Source: Prostheceraeus crozeri (Eukaryota > Platyhelminthes > Polycladida > Euryleptidae). From it: a stretch of DNA of 64,000 bases. Positions 37,690 to 50,040 of the stretch are shown piece after piece. The translations under genes were made by a program, and so were the position numbers. The stretch spans positions 868,001-932,000 of the forward strand of contig CAJQUW010002095.1 in the NCBI GenBank assembly GCA_907163375.1, written 5' to 3'. A model generated the notes under the pieces. It saw only the letters and a list, made by a program, of their open reading frames with translations. It was not told the DNA's origin and did not search any database. Every line of letters begins with the position of its first letter. Position 1 is the stretch's first letter.

Positions 37690-39739
37690 GTAAGAACTCA
37701 GCACTCTTCGACTTAAAATACTTTTTAAAAGTGATGTGAGCTGTATGTTCACACTTAACAAAGACCAGTTGACGACATGAATTAGAGCCTATCTACTGTG
37801 TATTCAGTGAAATGAAAGTTTAGAAAATTCATTTGGAATGGTCGTCGCTTTCATCTTGTGGGACTTCGAAATTTGATCTCTTCCGTCGATATTGTATCAC
37901 ACATGGGGAGTCTAAGGCTTAGGTTAGCTGAAAATGGTTCAGATTTAATTGCCCTTGATTACTTTCAGCATCTGGCTCACGGACGTGACCGTCGGGCGCG
38001 TGAGATGACCTTTTTCGTCGTGGGTTAGTGGGATTCCTAGGCCAAAACCATGTGACTGAAAATCACACTAGACGACCAAAAAATGGAATTTGTATCATTC
38101 ATATAATATGATTCTAAGTAAAATCCGAAAACAGCGCTGGTATACAGACATATACCTTACATATCTGCAAAATGCAAGAAATTTTACAGGAGGCGCCCGA
38201 GTTTGTAGCATTTTGTCTTCCGTGTTGACATTTTATGAGTACATATCCTCTCTCAATTTAGGTATTACTTGAAAAGGCTGCATGTTAAGATCTTTCCTGT
38301 TCATCTTTTTTATTACTGAATATTGCAGTACAAAAGGCGTTAGAATACATACAAATCAAATTTATGCAATGTTGTACAATTAGAGATACAAAAAGTACGA
38401 GTATTTATACAGCTGATCAAGGTGTAAATCTGAAATGTTTACAGTTTTGGACCCTCTATATCCAAATACCCCAGATTGGGAGACAAAGTTATTGATAATA
38501 ACTCTAAAAGGGTATCGACCGTGAAGGTTTTGCCAAACAACGAAAGTAATTAATGTATCTGTTCTTGGTGATTGTCGGTCGATTAATAGTCAATTGCAGT
38601 CCCAGATTCTGGAGATGCTTTAGTGAGAAAGAATAGGAATTTCGACAAAAGCTCCCGAGCTTCACATGAAATTTCACGCTTGGTGAACGGCAGAAAAGTG
38701 GGACGTCTTCTTTATTTTCTCTCCAATCTTCCACCTGATCTGAAATGGGATAACAAGTCGGTGTAATGCATTTATTGAAACTGAAACATTCTCAGGAAAT
38801 TAGCTGGAATTCCTATTTTCGACTTTCTTCCGTTACAAATATTACAATAGTTAAAGGCAATTTCCTAATGCGTATTTGAATATCAAATATTCGACATCTT
38901 TGTTTTTGCTTTTTGCAAGCGACTATAAAAATCAATTTTCTCTTTCTTATTCTGTCTTAAAAACATTGCCAATGAATTAGAAGTATAGATGATGTGAATA
39001 GATAACATGCAGTGGAATCAACGATCATTGTAAAGATTCAGCAAATCCGATGTATCACAAAACTGAAATTATGCATGTTCGACGTTCTACAAGTATGCAA
39101 ATTATTATAGAAAACGCATTAATGAACATTTCAGGAGCAAGGGAAGGAATTAGTCAAATTGTAATCGAATAGATGAGGAAATTTGCAAATTGGCACTTCA
39201 GAGCAATTATCTCTTCAAATGCATTATTTTAGTCTTATACATGGATTGTAAACATTGAATTCATGTGACCATTATTCCATGTGACCTCGACAATTTCTAC
39301 TCAATCCTGTGCCACTGTAGGTACGAAGCTGTTATACTAACGAGCGAGGCACTTTCACCTTGAGTGTAGGAGTTGTGGTTCCACGCGAGCAGATTCAAGT
39401 CTTCTGAGCTTCCGTACTGAAGCCTTTTCCTTAACCTACGGAGCTATTCTACCCCACAAATTCTGCATTGTTATCCTCATCATCTAATGTCAATGCTATA
39501 TCATGATTTCTACAAAGATATCAGAAAGGATGGATTATATACATAGATCTCAGGACGCTGTTTGTGGTACTGCAAGAAGTCTTTCTTGAAAGTAATGAAT
39601 CCGAAAGGGAAATTAAAAGTCAGGAAGTTTTCTCTGTTCAGTTTTCCGTGCATGTTTACATTTCATGACAATAATGATGTTATTATTTTGTATTAAGTTG
39701 TCTTTTCACTGAACCAAGACTCGTATTTCTCTTCATCAG
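37690..39739 (+). other. NAV intron (2.05 kb)
   Basis: GTAAGA to CTCTTCATCAG. It contains a weak tRNA-like SINE candidate (39391-39446, minus); otherwise nothing is recognised. Frames such as 38090-38272 and 38504-38734 have no features. Confidence 0.7.
39391..39446 (-). mobile_element. weak tRNA-like SINE head candidate
   Basis: The minus strand reads TAGCTCCGTAGGTTAAGG (A-box-like, 39430-39446), then GACTTGAATCT (B-box-like, complement of 39391-39401). Order and spacing fit a tRNA-derived head, but both boxes deviate from consensus. Confidence 0.35.
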
Positions 39740-39976
39740 ATCTGGGCGACAAGGTCCAACCTCCAACTGCATTACTACCTTCAATGTGGACCACAAGTCC
39801 AGTAAAGAGCTCCGCACTTACCTGTCAAGTATCGCTGAGCAAGCAGAACAGCAGGCGAGTCCAGGAGCTCAACCTCAACCGGAATTACCCAGTGTTATCA
39901 TTCTCGACAACCTTCATCACATCAGTTCCCTTGCTGAAATTTTCAACAATTTCCTCTCCCTCAAACATCAGCGCTG
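39740..39976 (+). CDS. NAV: NAV exon: AAA+ core with Walker B region
   Basis: Acceptor TTCATCAG, donor GTGAGT at 39977, phase 2 to phase 2. It reads (R)SGRQGPTSNCITTFNVDHKS, then SKELRTYLSSIAEQAEQ, then PSVIILDNLHHISSLAEIFN and ends NFLSLKHQR. VIILDN (39894-39911) is in the Walker B position, with Asn where most AAA+ ATPases have the catalytic Glu (DE). The vertebrate NAVs, as I recall them, also have LDNLHH, so this is a family trait and not damage. TFNVDHKSSKELR-YLS is nearly identical to vertebrates. Confidence 0.97.
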
Positions 39977-40065
39977 GTGAGTTGTTGAAGCTCGTATTAT
40001 TGAACACTTTATTTCTGTAAGTAATAAATCGGCTAATGAAATTATCAGATGGAAAATACGAGTGT

Positions 40066-40133
40066 CTGTGGTGGATTTGAACCAATGATCTGTGACTGAC
40101 ATAAACCTTCAATCGCTCTATCAACAGAACTAT
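40066..40133 (-). mobile_element. tRNA-like SINE head
   Basis: On the minus strand, GTTCTGTTGATAGAGCGATT (A-box region, complement of 40108-40133) is followed by a perfect B box GGTTCAAATCC (complement of 40073-40083). No acceptor-stem pairing is evident, so it is a SINE or tRNA pseudogene rather than a working tRNA. Confidence 0.5.
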
Positions 40134-40407
40134 TGTAACGAATAGCTCTGGTCTATTCATGGTCTTCAAGTACCAACCAATAGGTATCACGATATTGTCG
40201 AATCCCGCATTTTCTTTTAGCTTCCAAAGCCTTGATGATTTCATGCGTCACAAAGAACATGTTCTACATTAGTATCAAAAGACGTTGATTCAATTCTCGT
40301 ATCTAAAAAGCACTATCTGTTTAAGAATCAATCGCATTAAAATAACAGTTTCTTAAAAAACGTAACAATGGATTGCGCTAATTCCTAAAAATTCCTAAAA
40401 TTTATAC

Positions 40408-40500
40408 CGTGACTGCGTGTTTGAGTGGTTAATGACATGGACTAGAGAAGGTCAATGGTTCAAATCTGGCCTCTTACGGGAGTCATTTGGGAGAAAGGAC
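40408..40500 (+). mobile_element. tRNA-like SINE head
   Basis: GACTGCGTGTTTGAGTGGTT (A-box region with GAGTGGTTA as in class II tRNAs) is followed by GGTTCAAATCT, a perfect B box at 40457-40467. The 3' side (GGCCTCTTACGGGAG...) does not pair with the start as a mature tRNA would. Confidence 0.55.
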
Positions 40501-40954
40501 ATGAAGTTTCACCTCCCTAAAATACCGACTCTATTGAAAACATCATTATTCTCTCTCTATCTCTAGTTCCGAGACCCTTCGATCGAATAGAGTAAGAGAC
40601 AAAACTTGATAGTAATGATTGCATGGTCACAATCATCCAAAGAATCTGTCGATCAATAATTTACCGGTACCATTGTATTAATATTGATGTGACGTAGATA
40701 GGCAAAAATCACAGGAACCAAAAAGAAGCTACACGTACACGGAAATGGGGTATTTCTTAAGAACTAAACTACACAGCCAAGTTCGTGGAGAGTGAGCGGG
40801 GTCGGCATACAAGAGCCTCAGCGCATTACCGCGCTGGACAGCCAAATTGAAGACGCAGTATTGGATTTTATTATCATTATCATTATATTTGCAGCATGTT
40901 TTTATATCTATAGAGTTCGAGACTGTGAAATGATTGCTTATCTTTCTGTTGTAG

Positions 40955-41026
40955 TCCATACATCATCGGGACAATGAATCAAGCTACCTGCTCGACTGCC
41001 AATCTCCAACTTCATCACAACTTCAG
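40955..41026 (+). CDS. NAV: NAV exon: AAA+ sensor 1 segment
   Basis: A 72-nt exon, acceptor TCTGTTGTAG, donor GTGAGT, phase 2 to phase 2. With the split codons it reads CPYIIGTMNQATCSTANLQL and then HHNFR. Vertebrate NAV: CPYIIGTMNQ-TSS-PNLQLHHNFR. The Asn of TMNQ is in the sensor-1 position of the AAA+ fold. It is too short for ORF scans but unmistakable and in phase with both neighbours. Confidence 0.96.
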
Positions 41027-42001
41027 GTGAGTGTATAGATGGCGATACATTTCACGCTTGTCAGTTTGTTGGCTTCGTAGAAGCTTTCACAAATTCTTCT
41101 TTAGACGCACATGGAGCTGTAAAAGGTTTATCGTAAACCAGAATAGCTGCTGATTAACTTACATCAATGCGATATTTGCATGCTTCCGTTGGAGTTATTC
41201 TATTCCATTTCATTAAGTCGTCAAATCGAATAGAATAGAGAGAAATTGGAGTCTTGAATCAATTGAAGTAATCTTAATTCCTTCAATTCTTACAATTGAA
41301 TAGTTTTAAGAAGTACAAGAAACTCAATATATCGGAATGTTTTTTATCTCTGAATCGATGCAGACTCCTGGAATGTTCGTCAAGTGGTTGTCGATGTGTC
41401 TAGATAGCGGTTATGGCTGTTGTTAAGCTTATTATTTTCCTCTATTATTCATAGGATTCGGCAATTACTACTTCGGGAACTCATCTTTCTTGATTGTTTG
41501 ATAACGATTCTCCCGCTTAATGTGATCACGACTATCTTGACGGATACTTTATAATTGGGAAATTGCTGTTTCCTCGTCATATTCCGTCTGTGGTGGCTGT
41601 AAATAACATTCAGGACATTACGTTAAATTTAGTCAGTCTTGTCATCGATAGCTTGACATTCCGAAGTGAAAAGAAGATTTACTGAAGAATTATCTGGAAA
41701 TTATTTTGCTTGCATTTAAGCAATGACTCGAATAATCAACTTGCAGTTGTAACTGAGAAAGAAAAAAATTAGATAATTGCTTCAGCCAAACAAAACGTCA
41801 TGACTGCAAATTCTCGTCAATGTTAGCACCTACAGAATTCTTCCGAACTTTGCTTCTACTTCACTACATTTGCTTGCTAAATTTTATCATGACTTTTTAT
41901 AATCTATATTTCTAACTTCGGCTAAATATTTGAACAAGCTTGAAATGTAAAGTATTTATGAAATTATCAATTATTATTAATCTTTTTCTGTTTCTCTTCA
42001 G
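41027..42001 (+). other. NAV intron (975 bp)
   Basis: GTGAGT to TTTCTCTTCAG. AT-rich; no feature recognised. Confidence 0.8.
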
Positions 42002-42779
42002 ATGGGTCCTTTGTGCGAACCACATGGAACCTGTCAAAGGATTCCTTGGTCGATATCTCCGCCGGAAATTGATTCACGCGGAAGTCGATGAGCGCGCTCA
42101 CAACCGAGAGTTGGAAAAGTTGGTGGAATGGATCCCACTGGTATGGCAACATCTCAATAAATTCCTGGAAACCCATAGCTCGTCCGACGTCACGATTGGC
42201 CCTCGACTCTTCCTCTCATGTCCAATGAACGTTGAAGGGTCTCAAGTCTGGTTCACAGATTTATGGAACTATTCCTTGGTTCCCTATTTGTTGGAGGCAG
42301 TACGTGAAGGTCTCCAGCTGTACGGCCGGAGAGCTGCTTGGGAAGATCCAGTCGATTGGATCACCGACACTTGGCCCTGGTCCACGGGCTTGGGACAACA
42401 AGATTGGTCCGCGCTCATGCATCTCAGGCCCGAAGATGTTGGCTTTGACAGCACGCAACCTGCTCCGGGAACTCCACAACTCAGTGGATCTGGGGCTGCA
42501 GGGAACTCAAACTCCACCAAACGCGCCGCTGGTGGTAGTGGAAGTGAGCCGCCAAGCAATGCCGGCAATGCAGGACCCAACCAAACACAATCCTCCTCCT
42601 CAGGCGCCCCCGCAGGCTTGAGCAGCAACAGTGGCGATCAAAACGACCCCCTCATGACTATGCTGATGAGGCTGCAGGAAGCAGCTAATTACTCTAGTCC
42701 TCACAGCAATGATAGTGACTCCAGCTCTCATGATGCCTCGTTGTCTTCCGCGACGGCGAACAAAGAATCCTCCATTTAA
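42002..42779 (+). CDS. NAV: NAV terminal exon: AAA+ lid and C-terminal tail
   Basis: Acceptor TTTCTCTTCAG; enters in phase 2 and ends at TAA 42777-42779. It reads (R)WVLCANHMEPVKGFLGRYLR, then RKLIHAEVDERAHNRELEKL, DVTIGPRLFLSCPMNVEGSQ and VWFTDLWNYSLVPYLLEAVR. This is the NAV AAA+ C-terminal half with a possible arginine finger in the GRYLRRK stretch. After LQLYGRRAAWEDPVDWITDT and LRPEDVGFDS comes a Gly/Ser/Asn-rich linker that is longer than in vertebrates. The hallmark tail DPLMTMLMRLQEAANYSSPH and a Ser-rich end close the protein. The ATG at 41940 upstream lies in the intron and is not the real start. Frames 42232-42621 (+) and several minus frames are shadows. Confidence 0.98.
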
Positions 42780-42975
42780 GCCATTCATCAGTCCCCAATT
42801 TTGTTATCACTTGTACAGTCCGTGTAAATAGTCGATAGGATCTTATTATTATTATTACTTCTATTATCAGACATCCATTGAGAACTACAGTAGCATGAAG
42901 AGAACTTTTCGCATATTTGCATTTTACGATCGAATCGAAAACTTGAACGTCAATAAATGATATAACTTCGAACTT
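42780..42975 (+). terminator. NAV 3' UTR with polyadenylation signal
   Basis: AATAAA at 42952-42957 lies 173 bp after the stop and is followed at 42971-42990 by a GT/T-rich stretch (GGTGGATTTTTTATT), a typical downstream element. Cleavage is expected near 42970. A second AATAAA at 43008-43013 could serve as an alternative site. Confidence 0.6.
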
Positions 42976-43834
42976 GGTGGATTTTTTATTCATAAACCAC
43001 AGGAGAAAATAAATGCAATGAGAATTCTGGTTATTAAATCACGGGAATCAGCTTTCTTCCAATCATGCACAAAGAAAAAAATTAGTATAAAATTTATAAA
43101 AGATAATTCTTAAATAACATAGAAATATATATACTGCATTTTTGCACATAAAGGCTCATGGGTTTCTGTTAGATTTAAGAGAAAATATTGACTCCAAACA
43201 GAAGCACAAAGCTTTTAATTTCCACTATTTCAATTCAATTATCACTGAGCCTTATGTCAATTTCACATACTCTGAGGTAGACAGACGTGAAGATTTGAAT
43301 TCGCATTTTTTGAAAAAGATAATTTCAATATTGACCGGTTGCTAAAATAGATTACATTTCTGGATTTTAAATCTAGGAGTATAAGGCTAACAGCACTGCA
43401 AGCAGGCCTTGTACAGGTTGGCCCTATTGCCCGACAGAGGAATTCAAACATGCCCACATTTATTAGTATTTGTAATAAAACCTGGCTTATTTTCTTAATG
43501 CACATTTAAGTTTCAAGTCATGATCATGATGCAACCGATCTAATCTCAAAAGCAAAAAACAAACCGAGAAATAACACCCTCAAGCTTTGGAAAATATGTC
43601 TTTGTTGCGAATCTGCGAACCATCAGACATGAAGAAAAAATTATTTGTTTGACTTACTCCAAACTATTTTGTTTCCAATTACAATATAAGTTTGCAGGGA
43701 TCCGAAACGTTGAGGAGCAGCAGTGCTTTTCTTTTTTACTGACACGAAAGATCCGAGGAATAACCAACAAGGGAGTGAATTTAAAGAGAAGCAAATTATT
43801 TTTTTTTAATATTTCTGTCATGAATCATGACCCT

Positions 43835-44022
43835 CTTACTTGACGCCATCACTCAAGTAGGCCGTCAAGTAAGCAATTGTGATGGCCAATGCATTTGAGA
43901 ATGAAGACAGTCGCCCAATTCATTAATTCAAAAGGACCAAAACAATGGCCAATAGCAAAAAAGCTTATTGTTATCGGGTTGTTTTGAATTAATGAATTGG
44001 GCGACTATCATCTTCATTTTCC
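43835..44022. repeat. two adjacent inverted repeats
   Basis: CTTACTTGACG (43835-43845) is inverted as CGTCAAGTAAG (43863-43873). Immediately after, AATGAAGACAGTCGCCCAAT (from about 43901, continuing TCATTAATTCAAAA) is inverted as TTTTGAATTAATGAATTGGG (continuing CGACTATCATCTTCATT to about 44018). The second has arms of about 40 bp around an AT-rich spacer. Probably small foldback elements. Confidence 0.7.
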
Positions 44023-46564
44023 TTAGATGAGCTTTTTATGAGGAAGTTAGAGAGAAATGTCAAACTTTCATAGAAGTGCATTTGGACAATAATATAATTT
44101 CAAGGAAGCAATTGACATCATTCTTAACATTGAATTTTCAGCGTGAAATAAGTCAAATGTATAAAAATCAATTACTTTAATCAAATAAATTGCTGTACAT
44201 TGACTTTTCCCTGATTTTTCAAGCAAAGTTGATCTACAAGAAAGTAAAGTTGCAAGTAAGCTACTGAGGCATATTTCACTCGTTCTCCTGGTAGGAAATT
44301 GTGGGAATTACATGACGATCGGCAGTGAATAAAAGCTCGAAATACAGATCGCTATGTCAATCAGGTAATGACATGCATCTAAAATCAATGTGACATTAAG
44401 ATAGCACAATTATGATTAGAAGCATAATGCGCAAGCAGACCCCGGAAAATAAATGCACACAAAGGTGATGAAAAATCAATACTTAGCCTACTAATGAATT
44501 AAATGAAAATAGTGAAATAAAGTAAAAAGAGGCAAAAAAAAGCTCATTGATATGGAAGACTGTGAGATACGATGAAATCCTTCTGTGTACGGAGACCTGG
44601 CTTCAACGCTTGAAAGGAATTCGCATGCTTGAAAGTGACATTGCAATATGTTTGAGATCCTATCTGATAGTGGCTAAAAGAGTCATTTGCTGAGCTGCGT
44701 CATTAGCAATACCTGTATCTATGTGCTGCATGTTGCTCAGATCACGGCTTCGGACTCAGTCGATCTTTCGGATCGAGTCTGATATACTTCACAATGTTCG
44801 GTGAGTTTCTATCTTACAGGGCTATGAGACATACTTTTCAGACTGTTTTTCGTCAGGACGCTTAGGCCTAACACGTGGCTTACTAAAGCAATGAATTGTA
44901 GGCTACTACATATCCTAAAACAGCAACTCTTGCTAAAAGTAGGCCATTGAAGCAGGACTCAAACAAAAATAAGTAAAGATTGTTGTACGCATCAATTACC
45001 ATCCGATCTTCTGACAGTAGTATTTCTCAGACTTCTTTAAATGAGGACCCTTTTCTTAATGAGACTTTTTGTTTAGTGAGGTTTTTTACTTATTAACTCC
45101 TGCAAAAAAACCGATTTCATGAGAACCCGAATCTTTAAGGTAGACCTACAGAAGCTTCAGGAGAGGGGCATTTTTTATTTTGACTGTATAATAGGGCCAA
45201 ATTTCAACCAGAAAAAATTTAGGCAGCGCACCAAGTTTCGATCATTGTTTAAGCAGTGTCGAAATTTGCTAATTTTTGGTGATGACTATAACCTGGTGCG
45301 CTGCATGACTAGATTCTCTTTCCTGTTGAGGATTGCTCAGTGGTTGTTAGGGACGAAATGTTCCTCTTATCCTGATTCATCTGCATTTCAGAGATGAAAT
45401 TGATTAGGCTAGACGTCTAGCACAAAGTTTAAATGAGTTTAAGTACACAAAAGAGGTCTATTGTCGATTTAGGGTTTTTGATTTATAGATTTTCCCATAA
45501 GCCACGGCTAGATACTGGATTTTCTTACTTCACGTGTAAGCTGGTAAGTTCGACTTAGTTATGGATCAGATTCGCGAATCATTCATGACCCGATTCGATT
45601 CCTCTCAAAATTTGCCGATTCGCAGGTCCATACATGCATGTGAAATTTTCTTTTGATTAGACATGATTATCATCTTCAAAATCTCATAAAACGGTTAAAT
45701 TGTCCATCTGACCGAGACGACAAAATTATCGGTCAAAAGACATCAGTGATATCACAAATGCAACAACTTGTGCAAATATCTACTCATTTGGTGTGGTTGC
45801 CAGTATGATTTTCGAGTTCAGCATGAAAATTAATCTAAATATATGCAAATTTTCAAAGAAAACGAAGTTGCAGAAAAGACAAAAATTTCCCAAAAAGTTG
45901 GTGCTTACCAGATTACCAGATTTACCAGAGTATTTACACTACGCAAACATGTGTAACCTACATCGTCACTACATCACCGCCTTCCAAAAGAACCTATAAA
46001 ATTCGCTTACGTATTCGTAGTGGGTATTTGACTTAAAAGAATGAAAACTTAAAGGCATTTTAAAACAATGAAGATCATCATTGGTGCGACCTTTTGGCAT
46101 TACCATATTGTGATGAATTGAACATTAATAACGAATAACTGAAGAAAACTGAAACATAGGCCTATTAGAAGAAATTGCAAAGAATTTACTGCCATGAGCT
46201 TTGAGCTATGAATTTCATAAGCAACATGCACCTGCATATTTTTTGATTTCCTCCATCAAATACGCACTATTTTTGCAATTATCATCATATTCTTGCACAA
46301 ATATACATTAAACAATCAACTCAAAACCTATCCCCTGCAGCCTTAATAAGACAACTCATCACGACTGAAGACGTCTCAGCGCGATCGTCGCAAACAACTA
46401 GTGTAAAAATGTATATTAGCGAGCTGCTTCATGACTTGACTTTTAAGACGAGTTAGGGAGGTTTATGTGACCAGTTATGACGAGATATCAATATGCTATC
46501 AAGTATTATTGATGCATCCAAGCAAAGGGACCTCCCAAATTCTCTGGAGCCAGCCCTAGAGCCG

Positions 46565-46640
46565 AGAGAATGATGGACTCGAACCATCTGACGCACTCAG
46601 ACGCATCAAATCCTATGACAATTTAGCTACAGCCGATTAT
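46565..46640 (-). mobile_element. tRNA-like SINE head
   Basis: The minus strand reads GGCTGTAGCTAAATTGTCAT (A-box-like TGTAGCTAAATTG, complement of 46611-46634), followed by a perfect B box GGTTCGAGTCC (complement of 46575-46585). A conventional tRNA acceptor stem is not evident. Confidence 0.55.
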
Positions 46641-47389
46641 CCGTTATTTAAGATAAGTACAATGTCTAAATATGTTAGTGATCAAGATTTTGATCATAAA
46701 TATTCCAAAAATTACACATTACAATATCTAACTAATACATGAATATAATATACATTATATGAATATCGATATATAATGTTATTATTTACATTTATATACC
46801 TACATCATGAATAACACATTTAGAAAGGCATAAGTGATTCACAATGTCGAGACGTTATTGATACTATTATTTATAAGCTCGAATTACTTGATAAATTATT
46901 ATTTAAAAACAAGAAGCAGAAGTGTCAGCAGTGTGTTATTTAACTATTTGGAATTATTGTTGTTATTTATAGTATAATATGTATTTCTTGATAATATAAA
47001 TAGAATGTGTTATATGTTATGCGTAATAACGTACTTAATTGTGACTATAATGTAAAGTCCTTAAGTCAGAGGCTTGCAATGTGATCACAATCACTGATCA
47101 TCATAGTGATTCCTTAGTGACAATACACGTATATACACTTCACTCCACTTTATCACTTTGCAACCACTGACGAAGCCCTTAAAGGGGGGTGAATGTATTG
47201 GTGCTCTTCGATTGCAATTGTGTTTTCAACAACCGATTTAGTGGGATTTGTGCAGAGTGAGCGACATGCACCGACCACCCTATGGCCGACGCTATTTATT
47301 ACCCACTACTTCTACTACGAATATTTCAGCTAGTATAATATTAGAAATCAGCTTTCACATGGAGAAAAAGCAAGAAAATGTATAGCGAG

Positions 47390-47392
47390 AGT

Positions 47393-47425
<33 letters not shown>
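47390..47425. repeat. GA dinucleotide microsatellite
   Basis: An almost uninterrupted GA run of about 15 units (GAGAGTGAAAGAGAGAGAGA...). Confidence 0.95.
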
Positions 47426-47428
<3 letters not shown>

Positions 47429-49454
47429 AGATCAGAACAGAAGAGGGAGTTGGGTCTATGCCTCGACCCTCTGACTCCCTATCAAAAACGAATAATTTAG
47501 CCAAATTTTCTTTTTACAGGTATAAAGCACGTGAACTACAACCCAGGAAACTGATTTTCTATCCACTGTCCTCTTATTTTTTATGTAGTGAATTATTCAC
47601 AATCTCAATAGATGAATAATTATATATCTAGGAATTATAACAATAGCCCATTGACTGATCATTGCAATTGCTTTGAAAAGATCAGAATTAACATTCACTT
47701 TATGATTATAATGTATAAATATAATATACAATATAAAACTTTATAGTTATGTATGGAATTTTGAATTTACATCATGTTTTTATAATGAAATATATAAATA
47801 CTAAGATGGCAAATAAAATCCTGTACATTATGTATATATAAATACAAAATGTATCCTAAAAAACATAAATTAAAACAGATGAAATAATGAATGCGATTGA
47901 TGTTACATTCAAATTATAATTGAAAATCAGAATTAACAATTCAAAATACAATTGAAAATTAGTAATGATACTTCTTCCAACTGCTCGAGAATGTGCCTTT
48001 GAAAATGCTCAGTACACATTCTATTGTAGGCGCGTCCGGACGAGTTGTAGTCTCTCAACTGGTCTCCTTTGTGTAGCTACAAATTGTATTTTCGAGACGA
48101 CTGACGACGGGATGAGACCATACTGCGACGAGTAAACAAATGTTGTAGATCAAAAATAAGAGCAATGTTGTAATTACGTATTGACGTTTGTGCTTATACG
48201 ATTCAATCTTCTTCTTAGGAGACCAGTTACATTTGATGCGACGAGTATGACCAGCTGAGATCGGTTGAGACGTAATTTTGCTGCTGGGTTATGCAGACAA
48301 TTGAAAATATACGTGTAGATATGCCTCTAAGCTGCAATGTAAGCAGTGTATTTTAATATGCGGTTTTGAATGTTCAAACTGATCTTCTTTTTACAAGTAA
48401 ACCTAAAATAAACGTTTCGAAAACACAAGAAAAAACTTTCACATCAAAGGCAGAAGTCACAATTTACATCGCTATGGCAGCATAACATGCCTGTCTATAA
48501 TGTCTATAAGGTCTGCAAATTAAATTTTGACATAGGGATAATTGATAATTGAGAATGTTATTTGGCTTAAAGACCAAATTTTAGATTTCATTGAAATGAT
48601 ATCAAAGCAAGCTATTATCATGGTTTTAAAAAATGAATTCCTCAAGTGCAAAATTTTATTCTACGTCTTTATTTTTCATTTACAAATGCACAACGCTCAG
48701 TTTTACGTTGTCATATGACAGCAGCCCCACTGACCCATGATAAAGCGTGTAGGACAGCTATGAAAAGAGCTTGTTTCCAGATATAATCTCAATGGTCAGT
48801 AAACATGAAAGCAACCGCAATTCCTGCATCGCGACACATGTGATTTATCTTTCTATATGTATAGTTAGCATACCGGGTGTACCAAAAAAGTGACAAAAAC
48901 TAAACGCTTATAACTTCATCAATTTCCATTCGATTGAGCTGACTTTTTGCATACAAATGTAAAATATCCATCAGCTTTTGTCTGTAAAGTATAAAGCTTG
49001 AATATTTTACTCTTAGAGACAAACGGGTAGAAGCTCGAATCTTGTGTATTTCCAATGGTAGAATTCAAGATATCGAACATAATGATATGCGATTTCCATC
49101 CATCAATCTTGATCATAGCATGTTTTTCCAGCATGATTCAGAAATCATGGTAGCCTACATGTTATGTTAAAGATTGATTACAAGGCTAGAAAAAGCTTGA
49201 TGGACTACAAATTAAGGAAGCATTAATACAATAACAAGTTTACTGGCCTGCTTCAAAATGAAAACATTTGTAACGTCAAACTTTGTTATAACTATGACAG
49301 GGAGTCAGAAAGTCTGAATCATGAGTAAGTTCAAGCTGTCGACCATCTTCAGTAATGCATTTTTGTAATCTGCAAGAGTACAACATTTTGATAAAATATT
49401 GCAATAAATGGGGTGCCGTAGTAAGTTTTAGGTTACCTGGTGTAAAATGCTTCA

Positions 49455-49794
49455 ACAGCGTCACGTGCGTACTTCATGCAATCTTGCCGTACATACGTGA
49501 ATGCCTGCATTCAATATCAAAATGACGTGCAGCAATCTGCGAGTCAAACAAATCCTGTAGAAGCTCACGTGCACTGGATGCAGCGTGAGACGAGGATCCA
49601 TCTTGCATAATCCAAATATTTGGGTTTTCACCAAGAGCATCATCTATGCCACATTGTCTTATGGAATACGGAGTGTTTTGTTCCTGTTTTTGAACAGTGC
49701 TGCCCAAAATTAAGACAACGTTGTCACCAATGACAACGGATGGACGGCGACCAGAATTTCCTTTGTTACATCTTTGGAGAGTCCCGCTGGCCAC
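49455..49794 (-). pseudogene. mariner/IS630-type transposase remnant
   Basis: The minus frame 49794-49474 includes RRPSVVIGDNVVLILGS and IWIMQDGSSSHAASSARELL followed by QDLFDSQIAARHFDI. IMQDGSSSHAA...LL is the second-Asp motif of DDE transposases of the Tc1/mariner group (typically QQDGA.PH.A......L). The following WPPRSPDL block is missing. A short piece in another frame (DCMKYARDAVEAFYTR, ending near 49437) looks like the C-terminus. No complete catalytic triad can be assembled, so the copy is inactive. Confidence 0.65.
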
Positions 49795-50040
49795 ATTTTT
49801 TTAATTGTGAGTCTTATGTCACATTCACTTGCCTTTGGACAATGTATGTTTTTGTTTGAGCAATTTGTATTAAACGCAAGAGCTGCCTTCATTGCACACT
49901 TGCTGCACGCAAAATAAAATTCAACCTGCAAAATATACTGCGCTGTTATGAACTTCATCTTGTATTAGATTTGCTAAAAGCAAGATCTTTGACGATCATT
50001 TTCATCTAGGCTTAATCACATTTTCATATCAAACCAATCC

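Larger units (their letters stand above)
39977..40954 (+). other. NAV intron (978 bp)
   Basis: GTGAGT to TTTCTGTTGTAG. It contains two tRNA-like SINE heads in opposite orientation (40066-40133 minus, 40408-40500 plus). Nothing else is recognised. Confidence 0.75.
42976..48870. other. intergenic, repeat-bearing, no gene recognised
   Basis: Between the NAV 3' end and the mariner-like element. It contains hairpins at 43835-44022, a SINE-like head at 46565-46640, AT-rich low-complexity sequence around 46.7-47.0 and 47.7-47.9 kb, and a GA microsatellite at 47390-47425. Open frames such as 45119-45397 and 45793-45999 carry no recognised domain. Confidence 0.6.

Noticed and set aside
40408-40500. 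Functional tRNA gene
   Set aside because: A and B boxes are good but the ends do not pair as an acceptor stem and the anticodon arm is not credible; better explained as a SINE head.
41940-42001. ATG at 41940 as start of a separate 279-residue protein
   Set aside because: The sequence before 42002 is the polypyrimidine tract of the last NAV intron; the protein joins in phase to the preceding NAV exon.
42232-42628. Overlapping + and minus frames across the last NAV exon
   Set aside because: Shadow frames over GC-rich, low-complexity NAV coding sequence.
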